From assembly GCF_037975245.1 (NCBI RefSeq), contig NC_092570.1, positions 17,215,918 through 17,279,917 on the forward strand: 64,000 nt of DNA. Reading direction: 5' to 3'. Below the pieces are notes generated by a model, which made no database searches, was not told where the DNA came from, and saw only the letters and a program-made list of their open reading frames with translations. Source of the stretch: Apostichopus japonicus (Eukaryota > Echinodermata > Holothuroidea > Aspidochirotida > Stichopodidae). Within the stretch, counting starts at the first letter, position 1, and each line of letters opens with the position of its first letter. Below, one piece after another: positions 36,626 through 46,880 of this stretch. The translations under genes and the position numbers were made by a program.

Positions 36626-37640
36626 GTAAGAGGTCGTCATCGTCATATTTTTTAAAGAGATAACTGTAGGCAGGGTTTTTGGTATCGGTCCGTTTTAACC
36701 CAACGAAACAGGAAAATCTACAATTGGTGTTAGTGTTGTCTGTATTAATTTTGAAGTTGTATGCCTCTTAACAGAACTATTGCAAAATTTGCTGAAGAAT
36801 GCTTGAAGGCATATAAAGGGTGATAATCCATTGTTTTATAAATTGTAATGAATTCTACCAATACATTGTACTTTGAACTGCATGCACAGCAACTATTAAA
36901 GGAGGTAGACAGGTTATATCTAGATAATGTCAAAAGTATTGAGATTATCAAAGATAATTATAATATCAAAAAATTAATGATTCATTGTTAAGATACAGAT
37001 ACCCACCTTACCAATAACAGATGAAAAGAATGGAAAGATTAATTGGTAAACATTCTGTATCATATCATACTGCTTATGGTACTGCAAGAGTCGTGTATGG
37101 TTTTTCCTTACGTAAGGTTGCTTTTAAATTAAATTCATAATTTTACTAGTTTGAATAAAAACTTGATGTAAAAATTCAAGAGGATTGTTTGGGTATGTTC
37201 AGTTCCACTTTTATTTGGGGGGAATACTCGGCAGGTTTGGTAAAAATGTTGACACATAGTCCCATATCCCAAAGGCTCTGAAGCCCAGAACTGCCTCGTT
37301 TCTATACCAAACGCCCTCCCCCCCTCCTCCCATCCCCTCTACAGATCTACGTTCACTCACTGGTAGGTGTTCAGCTTGTAGCTCGATATTCTCTAAATTT
37401 CTTGAAGGTTGGTGTTCATTCCAGATGCAGCAGAATTCCCACTCTCACTTCTTTTTAGGACATTTCTGTGACTCCCATCCTGACTAATTTTGACAATGTC
37501 AAACTAAAAAACAGGAGTGAAAAAAGTGTCGTCGTTTCTCACCCAAAAAAAAATAGAAGTTTGCTTTTTCTTCTGCGAAATGATACGATTTGTCTTCTTG
37601 GGTTTATTTTGTTTCCTTTGCTCTTATTTTGTTTCGCCAG
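36626..37640 (+). other. CASK intron 4 (1015 bp)
   Basis: GTAAGA donor, TTTCGCCAG acceptor, phase 2. AT-rich with a short CCTCCTCCC patch near 37315-37340; no repeat or other gene recognised. Confidence 0.9.
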
Positions 37641-37713
37641 CCACTACATGAGGCAAATTGTCGAAGCCCTGAGGTACTGCCACGATAACGACATCATCCA
37701 TCGAGACATCAAG
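37641..37713 (+). CDS. CASK: CASK exon 5: helix E and HRD catalytic loop
   Basis: Acceptor TTTCGCCAG, donor GTAAGT; enters in phase 2 and ends in phase 0. It encodes the last base of Ser and 24 codons reading [20 protein letters not shown] then RDIK. The HRD motif is intact, with Asp equivalent to the catalytic base; the intron cuts the catalytic loop directly after HRDIK. Human has [19 protein letters not shown]. Confidence 0.97.
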
Positions 37714-38692
37714 GTAAGTTGATAGGACGCTACATCAAGGACAGACTGGCAGACAAATACAGAATATTTTTAGTGCCTGGTTTGAATAACTAAGTTTGAC
37801 AATTTTTTGTATTCATTCTCTGTGGTAATGCAGTAAAGAGCACAAATGAATAATTAGGTGGGGTAAGTCGGTTAGATATACGACAGGACACCGCCCCCAG
37901 AAAAATAATTCTAAAAATTAGCCGTGAAATGGTGCATTCAGAGTCGTATTTTGGCTAAAAGTTGGGTCTAAAATTAGGGTCTATATTTAAGGTTGTGCTA
38001 ACGACTATTTTTAATTTATGTGTAGGGGGGTCAGAGAGGGATGGGTGTACAACCTCCTCCCCCCCACCCCACCACCTGGATCTGTACCTGGACTCTGAAG
38101 TTGTTTAAATTGTCATTAATCGGTTACATTAATGACCAGCTAATTGTACCCATTGTTGTGAAAATGAAATCTGTTCAGAGAGGATGATATCGTATTAGTT
38201 CTGGTGAATGAATCAAGCGGGAAATTAGAACAATTTGCAGTTCAGTTCAAGTGAATCCATTTCATTCCAATTCAAGTCAATTGAGTTTCATTCCAATTCC
38301 AGACAATTCAATCATTTCTAGACACAATGGGTAAAGAACTCCTAGATGTAGATGTACACAGAGAACAGAGTAGACAAAGAGGCAAATAACAAATTTATTA
38401 AAGAGACTTCTGAGAATTTCTGAGGAATTGTAAAATAATTAAACTTAGTTGGTTAGAAGACCCCCTGGATAAAGCAATTTACTCACAAGGAAAGAGACGC
38501 AATAAGGTAACAGAAGAAAAACAACAACAACAACAGCAAATATAATATATAAATATGGTTAATATGTTATTTTACAAACAAATTGCAATCAGCTGCTCGT
38601 TGAGGACCGGCATTTCTCTTCCAATTCCTACTTTATTACAACTTGGCCGTTGACCCACATTAATGTTGAATGTTTTTCTCTATTTTTGACAG
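37714..38692 (+). other. CASK intron 5 (979 bp)
   Basis: GTAAGT donor, TATTTTTGACAG acceptor, phase 0. It contains short CAATTC-type and ACAACAACA low-complexity stretches (around 38230-38320 and 38518-38536); nothing else recognised. Confidence 0.9.
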
Positions 38693-38795
38693 CCTCATTG
38701 TGTCTTGTTGGCCACAAAGGAAAACTCAGCACCTGTGAAACTAGGTGGATTCGGTATAGCCATGCAGCTTCCAGAGTCTGGCATGGTCGCCGGAG
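38693..38795 (+). CDS. CASK: CASK exon 6: atypical catalytic loop end and GFG motif
   Basis: Acceptor TTTTTGACAG, donor GTAAAT; begins in phase 0 and ends in phase 1. It has 34 codons, beginning [20 protein letters not shown] and ending ESGMVAG. The Cys of PHC stands where nearly all kinases have the Mg-binding Asn, and GFG replaces DFG. Both changes are the known CASK signature, associated in the literature with magnesium-independent, magnesium-inhibited weak kinase activity, so the residues are conserved rather than decayed. The last base starts a Gly codon finished in exon 7. Confidence 0.97.
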
Positions 38796-41559
38796 GTAAA
38801 TACATTTTTACTAAACGGTTAAATCTCAAAAATTTGTTGACTTCTCTTTCTTTTCCTCTGCGAGCTAAGATTCCTTTCCATAGAGTTTTAGAGTATGACT
38901 CAAGGCAGAATTGTAGTCTTGAAAATGTCATACTCCAAGAAAAACAGAAGTAGTTGAGTGCTAGGAATGTTTCTTTAGCTGTTCTGGTTGTCAAGATATT
39001 TTACCTTAACATAATATGCTAGATCTCTGGCATACTCCTTTATGGCTAAATTGATGTGAGGACCTCTAGTCCTCGGTATAAATTCTAAAATAGCTCAGCC
39101 AAAATTTTAAAGTTTAAATTTCAAATAAAGAACAGAATACCCTTGGATGACATTCAACACCGTATGTCCTTGAAGAATTTGATACACGTTGGAAACATGC
39201 CATTTGAGGCCGTATTAAAAGCCTTTTAATGTTTCTCTCTTTTTAGTTTGTGTAGCCCAGGATGAACTGTCCTAATGGTTTGTGTATTAGACTATGTAGT
39301 TCAGTCACTTTAATTGATGAGCCCAGTTGTTTAAAGGCTCATTTCTGAAGAAAAAAAATTAAAAATGTTATGATGACATTAAACACTGTATATCCTTGAA
39401 GAATTTGATACACATTGGAAAACATGTCATTTGAGGCCGTATAAAAAGCCTTGTAAAGTTTCTCTCTTTCAGAGTTTTGTGTTGCATAGGAGGAACTGAC
39501 CTAATAGTCTGTGTATTAGACTTTATAGTTCAGTCACTTTAATTGATGAGCCCAGTTATTTAAAAGCTCACTTGTGAAGACATTTTTTTTTTAAATGCTA
39601 TTGAAATACAACTTGGACTGGTAATAGTGTTCTTTTGTTTCTAATGTTTTTTTTTGGTTGTTGAAAAATCTACAACAATATCAAGATTAATTTTGTAGAG
39701 ACTGGAGTGGAGAGAGATTCAGCCCTTTTCAGTATTTCTGCCTATTTTCTCCCTGTAATACACAGCAAAAACCAGGTAACCAGGTTTGACACGTCAATCA
39801 GTCGAGAAAGATTATTCGAAAGAGTTTCTCACAAACTTTTGAAGTCCCAACAGCAGATTTTTCCAAATCTGTCAATAAAATTTAATACCTCTGTATGCAT
39901 TGAAGGATATTGCCAAATTTTCAAGTTTGTGCCAAAGATAAACTCATCTTAGTCTGGATATGGTTCTACATATCCAAGGAAAAAATAAAAGCCATGTTTT
40001 TTGCTAAGTTTTAATTGTCAGTTTAGTGTTCATTATAACCATGTGATTGTTAATTAAATTTTTGGTAGTGGATATTAGTAAAACCGTATTAATTTATCCC
40101 CTTTTCCAATAAATTTTGGTAGTAAGTTTCATCAGCGATGAGGCAAAACAGGCTACTCGCCGTTTCGAAACCTCGTAAATCTCTTCTGCTCTGTATCGCT
40201 TTCGTTCGCCAATTACTATATTTCTTTCCTCTCCCCTTCTGTTTTAATGGATCTCGTTGGTTCTGGATTATCTATCATTTTACTCAACCTCGGATGAATT
40301 AAAATTTTGTTTCTGTTTGGAAACCTAACCCCTTACATTTGGGATTTGCTCGATATTAATCTGAAACTAATGGGAACGTGACTTTTCTTCAAAATTGATA
40401 AAATTGTGGCCAAATCCGTTGGGATTTATCTCTTTTTCAGGTTTCTCTTTGTCTCTCTCTCGCTGTCTCCTGTTTCTCGGGAGGTGCAGATTGGATTTTC
40501 ATTCTTAGTATTGGAGTAAAAGTTGATTAGAAATTTATTCAATAGGCCTCCTGTGAACATTGCTGGTTATGGCATTAAGTAAGGGCTAAAATGCATCAAT
40601 AACTTTTTAAGCTTTTATGCAAACATTATCAAAGATTTGTTTACAGCACAAGAATATTCATTTTTGATAATTGCAATTTTAAAAAAAGAACTGAAAATTT
40701 CTCTCACGAAATGTGCCACTCTCATCATCTTGATAGCATCATTGAATATGTCAATGTTAAGTCTGAATAATTATATTTGAAATGGCTCAAATTTATGCCT
40801 TAAGATGGGTTTTTTTTCCCTTTTCCTTAAGCCTTTTTTCCTTTCAGTGTGGGTTGTTAGTGACCTTGAGACGTTTCCCTTGTAGGTGTAAATAGTGTCG
40901 AGCTTGCTTTATTTTTGATGGTTTGTTTCTTCAAAGAGGAACAAAGCTGCAGTTCTGTCTTTGGAAAGAAAAAGAAAGATTTGGCAATTTTTTGGGCAGA
41001 ATATGACAGAGATAAGAGAGTCTGACAGCTATGTATAGCAAACCTTTCAAGTTCTTGGGTGGGATAGGATCATTAACACAGGTGTGTGTGATCAAGCTGT
41101 AGGGTTGAACGGAGATGTAGTAACTATGTCATTTTATCATAAATGAAAGTGTTCTCTGTACTAAGTTATAGGCCCAAAATGGTTGGAAATATAAACTGAA
41201 TGTTGTATTCAAAATATGATTTTTTTTCTATATGTATGCCTAAAAAAGTTTGCTGTTAATAAGTGAAAGAGATCTTGGTAAAGAACTTTAAAGAACAAGA
41301 AGAAGAGGAAGGATTTCATAAATACAAATTTTAAATATTCAACATAAAAATTTAAATTGGGGTGAAACTAATCAGTGTTGTTATTGATTGAAGAACTTTC
41401 AAGATGTACAGCAGTCTTGTATAAAAACAAATTAACAGATTTGCAAACATAAGAAACATAAAGAATAACAACTGTTTATATTTGCTTTTGCTAAATATGA
41501 AATTGTCTCTCTGTGTGACTTGTAAATTAACCGATGCATCTAACACTCCTCTTTGCCAG
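38796..41559 (+). other. CASK intron 6 (2764 bp)
   Basis: GTAAAT donor, CTTTGCCAG acceptor, phase 1. It contains a two-copy duplication at 39146-39580; the rest is ordinary AT-rich intron with no recognisable feature. Confidence 0.9.
39146..39580 (+). repeat. Two-copy tandem duplication, period 226 bp
   Basis: GATGACATTCAACACCGTAT at 39146 recurs as GATGACATTAAACACTGTAT at 39372. Both run through CTTGAAGAATTTGATACAC, CATTTGAGGCCGTAT, TTTCTCTCTTT, GTGTATTAGACT and TTCAGTCACTTTAATTGATG. Copies differ by many substitutions, so the duplication is old. Confidence 0.9.
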
Positions 41560-41735
41560 GGCGCATCGGCACGCCTCACTTCATGGCGCCAGAAGTTGTG
41601 AAGAGGGAGCCGTACGGTAAACCAGTCGACATCTGGGGCTGCGGTGTCATGCTCTATATTCTGCTGAGTGGTTCCCTGCCGTTCTTTGGCACCAAGGATC
41701 GACTCTTCGATATGATCTGTAAAGGGAGATACAGC
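41560..41735 (+). CDS. CASK: CASK exon 7: activation segment to helix G
   Basis: Acceptor CTTTGCCAG, donor GTAAGT; enters in phase 1 and ends in phase 0. Two bases complete Gly, then 58 codons begin [20 protein letters not shown], continue [17 protein letters not shown], and end MICKGRYS. It carries the APE motif closing the activation segment and the helix F Asp-x-Trp. Human has [20 protein letters not shown]; here Ser replaces Cys in the SGSLPF stretch. It is the longest exon in the window. Confidence 0.98.
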
Positions 41736-41765
41736 GTAAGTGAAAAGAATCATCGTCTCATTGAG

Positions 41766-42080
41766 AGCGTGGTGGCCAGTTGGCTAAGGCGTTGGACTTG
41801 TGATCCAAGGATTGTTGGTTCGATTCCTGCCTAGTTCATTACGTTGTGTCTTTGGGCAAGATGCTTTATCTAATTTGGCTCTCTCTCCACCCATGGGTAC
41901 CTGTGAGGTAACATGTCATTGGGCGCAGTGTATAACTGCAGCCGTCTGGAGGGATTGTCTATGGGACAGGTTATCTAGCATTGACCAGGGGTAATATAAC
42001 GTCTGCAAAGTGCCTTGAAATCTATCACTGGTATAAAGCGCTATATAAATCAAACAATTTTTATAATTATGATTATTATT
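41766..42080 (+). mobile_element. tRNA-derived SINE, full-length-looking
   Basis: The 5' part resembles a tRNA: A-box-like TGGCTAAGGCG (41781-41791), an anticodon arm TTGGA-CTTGTGA-TCCAA giving a TGT (Thr-type) triplet, and a perfect B box GGTTCGATTCC (41817-41827). About 180 bases of unrelated body follow, then a tail with TATAAAGCGCTATATAAATC and an AT-rich end. This structure, an RNA polymerase III head plus a LINE-like 3' tail, is typical of SINEs in fish and invertebrates. The 5' stem pairs poorly, so it is not a working tRNA gene. It sits in the sense orientation next to the exon 7 donor. Confidence 0.85.
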
Positions 42081-43110
42081 GCGTTTCCTATAGTTTTCCC
42101 AGCTCAAGAACAAAATTTTGAAAATCTTGCAAAAAGAAATTTGAATTTTGAAGGGAAAAAAAATTAAAAAAAGAATATTTTGAAATCAAGAAGGTGCCAA
42201 GACCTACAAAATTGACTTCTTCCTGGAAGGAAGAAACAGCAAGAAAAGTAGAAATTTGCTTGCCCATTTCAGGATGCTCTCTGTTTTTTGAGCTGATAAT
42301 ATTTTTTAAGTACAGTATATAACTTATATATCATTAGTGGACGTGCAACAAACAGGTGTGATATCATTGGTGTATATGGGCAAAGTTGTTTTGCTTTTCG
42401 GCAAAATTTGTATGAAATTATTTTTCAAATTGATGTAATCTTGACACGAATACCCCCAATTTATAGTCGCAGTCAACTCGTTATCCATCCAAGGCCAAAC
42501 CCATAGAATGTTCAAACCAAACTACAATTTTCATTGTCGACCAAAAGAATTTTGTTCACAGTTGGCAACTGTGACATCTCACATGTTTGCTTCAAGTTCA
42601 GTTACTGTGACAACTTCAACTGTCAATATCTCCAAAATGACCGGAAGGAAAATTTACGTAAAATTTAGCAGGAACGCTTCGATTATCTTTCTCTTAAAGT
42701 AAAACAAACTATAATCATTCTGGTACTTTTGTACAAAGTATGTCCGCATGGCCTTGATACGGCAGTATGCTACAGTATGAACAAACTCATGTCTGAAGCT
42801 CGAACAACCGAAACAGATCCAGAATTAGAGTGAAAGTAATGTGTAGGATGGATCAATTCCTTTAGCTCAGTGTCACGGAAATTATCATATATTTAGAGAG
42901 ATTGGTCAAAACAGCAAAATTATAAAAAATGGCCAACAAATTTTTCTTGAGTCTTTTTCTTGTTCAGGCTGAATTCCAACTTTAACAAGTGGAACATGCT
43001 TAAAGACCTGAAAGTTTCATGATCGATTTGATACTTTGGTATCTAAGAGTTCAACGGGATACTTGCATGAAATTTATCAAGTAGCCTTTTCAGGATCTTG
43101 GCCGTGACAA

Positions 43111-43441
43111 AATTGTACATGAAGTGAGCGATGGAATATGAAAATACAGAACACTTCTTAAAAAAAAATGAAATCCAAAGAAATCCCATTTTTTCTTGTC
43201 ATAGGGACTTTTCTTTTATTGCGACTTCCGTATAAATAAGTAGCCTCGAAATCGATGTTGATTATAATCGATTAAAATCAAAATTGTACATGAAGTGAGC
43301 GATGGAATATGAAAATACAGAACACTTCTTAAAAAAAAATGAAATCCAAAGAAATCCTGTTTTTTCTTGTCATAGGGACTTTTCTTTTATTGCGACTTCC
43401 TTATAAATTGTAGCATTGAAAACAATGTTGATTATAATTGA
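43111..43441 (+). repeat. Two-copy tandem duplication, period 171 bp
   Basis: AATTGTACATGAAGTGAGCG at 43111 recurs at 43282, and the copies are nearly identical through AATACAGAACACTTCTTAAA, TTTTTTCTTGTCATAGGGAC, TTTATTGCGACTTCC and GATGTTGATTATAAT. High similarity suggests a recent event. It ends about 190 bases before exon 8. Confidence 0.95.
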
Positions 43442-43630
43442 AATTTGTCAGAATTTATCCGAATTGGAAGTGGAAATAATAACTATGGTAGTAGGTGGGA
43501 ATGGATTTGAAACAGAAGGAATTGTTCCGAATATTTGATTGAAATGCTGTAGAGAATAAACGAAGGTGTTACTGGAAGATATAAAAAGAAAATCGAGATT
43601 TTGATTTAAGTTGCTTGAATATTTTTGCAG

Positions 43631-43753
43631 ATGAAACCACGTCAATGGGACAATTTATCAGATCATGCGAAGGACTTGGTGAGGAAAATGCTGCGAGTCG
43701 ATCCTAAAGAGAGACTCACCGTGGAGGAAGTTCTCTCCCATCCCTGGTTACGG
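43631..43753 (+). CDS. CASK: CASK exon 8: end of the kinase C-lobe
   Basis: Acceptor TATTTTTGCAG, donor GTAAGG; phase 0 at both ends. It has 41 codons beginning [20 protein letters not shown] and ending [11 protein letters not shown]. This covers helices G-I: the conserved Arg of DPKERLT and the HPWL end of CaM-kinase-type domains are present. The human counterpart reads [20 protein letters not shown], so this is one of the less conserved kinase exons. Confidence 0.97.
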
Positions 43754-45027
43754 GTAAGGCCCTGTTTAATTGGATAGACATCACTTACTTGAGTACACTA
43801 GATAGAAAGTACTAGCCCTAAATGATAATGATAACTACAAACAGTTTCCTTTCAGGAGAATCTAATTTGAAAGCTTGAATATGAATACCTAGAGGAGACA
43901 GCCATGTTTAAGATGTTTAAAGGGATTCAGGGTTGGTTTTCTCAGTGTTTAAAGGAGAAAGCAGACCCAACCATCATCATGAGTATTTGTGATAGAGATA
44001 CTTGTGATGAAAAACTTCTTCTAACAACTCAGAAAAAAAATAATAATTAGATTTGGGAGACTTGGACAAGTCGAAAGACTTGAACAAGTCTAAAACAGTA
44101 ATCAAGTCTAACTGTGACATCACGCAGAACCACACCTGCTTGAATTTACTGGCCTTACTTTTATGCACATTATATTTAAGAGATAAGATGTTTTTGACTG
44201 GAGTTTCCATTTTATTCTTAAATAAATTTGGTGAATTTAAAAAAAAAAAAATTGGGTGATACCCTCACTGCTGTATCTTCCTCTTAGCCTCATTCTTGAA
44301 ACTTTATGAAAAGCTGCAATGCTGCTTTACGATGTGAAATACAATAAACTCCTTTAACAGGAATCATCAGTTCTCTGAGTATATAAAAAATGAAGTTCCA
44401 CCCCCCCCTGCCCTCCCTGTTTTTGAGTATAGAATAAATGCATTTGGGCTCTTTTTTTGTTATATCTAAATTATTGTTCTAAATGTGTAAACAAAATCCT
44501 TGCCATCATTTTAACAATTCAATCCTGTCAAACCACTATTGAAAGCTGAATACACTTTTCATAACAAGTATTCAATAACATTTTACCTCATCAGATTAAT
44601 GCACATTGAAATATCGAAACTCCCATCCTTGACTATTTTCCCTACATTGATCTTCGTTTCGTTTGTATAAAATCATTCAGTAAAAATACAAAGGTAGATG
44701 TCCTTTAACTTTATGATCTTTGCCTCATCTCCCCAGGCTACAATATAGAGTTCACATCTTTTCTTTTTTTTTGCCTAATATCGTGTGAGGAACTGTATGT
44801 AGTTAAATTGTAAAAGCTAGAAGTATCAGGTTAGATGTCCATTAGGTTTCTTGTTTGTGTCGTCTTCCTGGTTCCGACATGATGTAATTAATCTTCCTCT
44901 TCTTTTCAAGGAACCTTTGTTTTGTTTTTGTATAAATTAGTACTTCCCGTGCGGTAATTGACGTACAGTCTCAAATCTCCCGGCTCCCAAGTCAAGTTTT
45001 ATCTTTTCTCTAATCTTTCTTTTCCAG
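43754..45027 (+). other. CASK intron 8 (1274 bp)
   Basis: GTAAGG donor, TTTTCCAG acceptor, phase 0. AT-rich with A-runs and CCCCCCC near 44400; no repeat family or gene recognised. Confidence 0.9.
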
Positions 45028-45111
45028 GAAAGAGACAGGACAGCTCCCAAGATACACCTTCATGAGACGGTGGAGGAACTGAAGAAGTTTAACGCCAGGA
45101 GGAAGCTCAAG
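45028..45111 (+). CDS. CASK: CASK exon 9: start of the CaM-binding regulatory segment
   Basis: Acceptor CTTTTCCAG, donor GTAAGC; phase 0 at both ends. It has 28 codons: [20 protein letters not shown] then FNARRKLK. This is the linker after the kinase domain and the basic FNARRKLK stretch that begins the autoregulatory, calmodulin-binding helix in CASK. Human reads [24 protein letters not shown]. Confidence 0.97.
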
Positions 45112-46774
45112 GTAAGCGATGGTTTTTAATCTGCTTCGTCAGAAAACTAGGAAAACTTCAGTCAAGACGGATGTTTAAATGCTTTTCTAAATGCTACACA
45201 CATCTGTAAAGCGCATTGAGCAACCTTAAGGTTGGATTCCGCGCTATATAAGACTATTTATTTGTTATTGTTTGAAGACAATTATTGTGTTATATTATCC
45301 TCCAAAACAAACAAAAACCAAAAATACTGATTATTGGGAAAAGAAGACTAAATTATATTATAAACAACAATTTTCTTTTAGCATCAAGAGCATTGCCCTT
45401 CTGCTTGATGTCTCAAAACAAATCTGATTTTTTTTTTTCCTTTTGTGTTTTGTCTGACTTTTATAGCAAAATGATAAATCTATGCTGAAAAAATGTAATG
45501 TTTGGATTCAGCCCTGAAATATATCTATGAAAGATCACTTTGGGAAATTACCGTCAGTCATATTTATGGATCTTTTAAAAAAGTTTGGTCAAAATAGAAA
45601 CTGATGGAGAGAGCTGGCTTAAAGTGATGTAACAGGAAGGTGGTACTTCAGATAGAAATTGATCATATAAATGGCATTTATTTTAAAGTTTTGCAGGTTT
45701 ATAGGTTCTTGTATTGTTCTGTTCTTTTCATTGTAGTCTTGGTAAATTCTATGAAAAGTGAAGTTGTAATTTATGGAACCACTCATATGTTTTTCGTACT
45801 TCATTTAACTTATGGAACTTATGAAGCCCATCCTTTCTGTTACCAACCTCACCCTCACCCCTCCCACCTCTCCCACCCCCCTAATTTGTTATTTTCTGTG
45901 ATAAACACATCATATTTGAATCAGATCAGGCCACAACTCTATTAAAGTGAAGTTGTAATATACAGAGCAACCCCCTCTCCCCCCCCCATTAACTAGCACC
46001 CCCATTAACTAGCTTTTTAATATTTCATTTAACCGATTTAACCAAGCCAATCCTTCCTGGTACCCCTCCCACCCACTAATTTGCTCGTTTTTTCCTTCCC
46101 CCCCCTCAAAAAAAATATCCAAATTTTTTGTGTCCCATCCCAATTTGCCCCTCTCCGTATCCACCCAGTCCAAGGCCACCACTTCCACCATAAGCTGGAT
46201 GATTTAAAACTGACTAACGCTACTGAACATACTGTTGGATCTCCTTCTGTATAGTTTGGATACCCTTCCTCCCCCCCCACCACCAACCCACCCTCTCCAT
46301 AGACACACACCCTTGTCTCATCCCTACCCTATTGGTAGGTAATATTAAACTTCAACCATCCTATTTCTACCTGAGAAACTAATTAGCTGATTCTAACAAT
46401 GTTTCCCTCAAATTTGTCATCATGCTGGTCATACTGCTTTAAGATGGTTTAGAGATGGAAGAGACTCGCTCATTTAGAGCCGTGTAAATGTTCCATGAAG
46501 AAGACAGGCTATTCATAACATTGAAATGTTTTACATTGACTGTTTATTTACCTTACGAAAAGATGTCGACGTGCATCACATGACTTTGGCAATCTGTTCA
46601 AGTATCGGAGTCACTGCTGAATATTCATAAAGCAAATATATGTCAAGAAATTCATTCCTTGAAAAAAAAAATCTGAGAGAAAATTTACTGCCATCATCTT
46701 GATGAATTTTTCCTTCGATCGGGCGATTTTATGAGTCTTTAAAATTTTACGATTTGTTTAATCTCTTAACACAG
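45112..46774 (+). other. CASK intron 9 (1663 bp)
   Basis: GTAAGC donor, TCTTAACACAG acceptor, phase 0. It contains a SINE-tail fragment at 45191-45270 and C-rich low-complexity stretches around 45840-45885, 45970-46010, 46060-46105 and 46265-46315. Open frames over the C-rich stretches are artefacts. Confidence 0.9.
45191..45270 (+). mobile_element. 3' fragment of a SINE/LINE tail
   Basis: Reads CTGTAAAGCGCATTGAGCAA, then CCGCGCTATATAAGACTATT and ends in TTATTTGTTATTG. The AAAGCGC...GCGCTATATAA core resembles the 3' tail of the SINE at 41766-42080 and tails common in aquatic animal genomes. No tRNA-like head is present. Confidence 0.7.
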
Positions 46775-46880
46775 GGAGCAGTCTTAGCTGCCGTGGCCAG
46801 TCACAAATTTACCAGCTTCTACAGCGACCCCAACACCAAACACATAACGGATTTTACAGAAGATGACCCTACCTCGTCAG
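46775..46880 (+). CDS. CASK: CASK exon 10: CaM-binding helix and linker to L27
   Basis: Acceptor TCTTAACACAG, donor GTAGGT; begins in phase 0 and ends in phase 1. It has 35 codons, beginning [20 protein letters not shown] and ending FTEDDPTSS, plus the first base of Gly. [12 protein letters not shown] completes the calmodulin-binding helix started in exon 9. The following linker ([10 protein letters not shown]) differs more from vertebrates than other parts, as expected for a flexible region. Confidence 0.96.

Larger units (their letters stand above)
41736..43630 (+). other. CASK intron 7 (1895 bp)
   Basis: GTAAGT donor, TATTTTTGCAG acceptor, phase 0. A SINE begins only about 30 bases after the donor, and a 171-bp tandem duplication lies at 43111-43441. 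No other exon is recognised. Confidence 0.9.

Noticed and set aside
41766-41840. Possible tRNA-Thr gene (A and B boxes, TGT anticodon)
   Set aside because: The acceptor stem and D/T arms do not pair properly, and the sequence continues into a SINE body and tail; it is the head of a SINE.
46009-46310. Overlapping Gly/Trp-rich minus-strand frames
   Set aside because: They read through C-rich low-complexity patches inside intron 9 in more than one frame.
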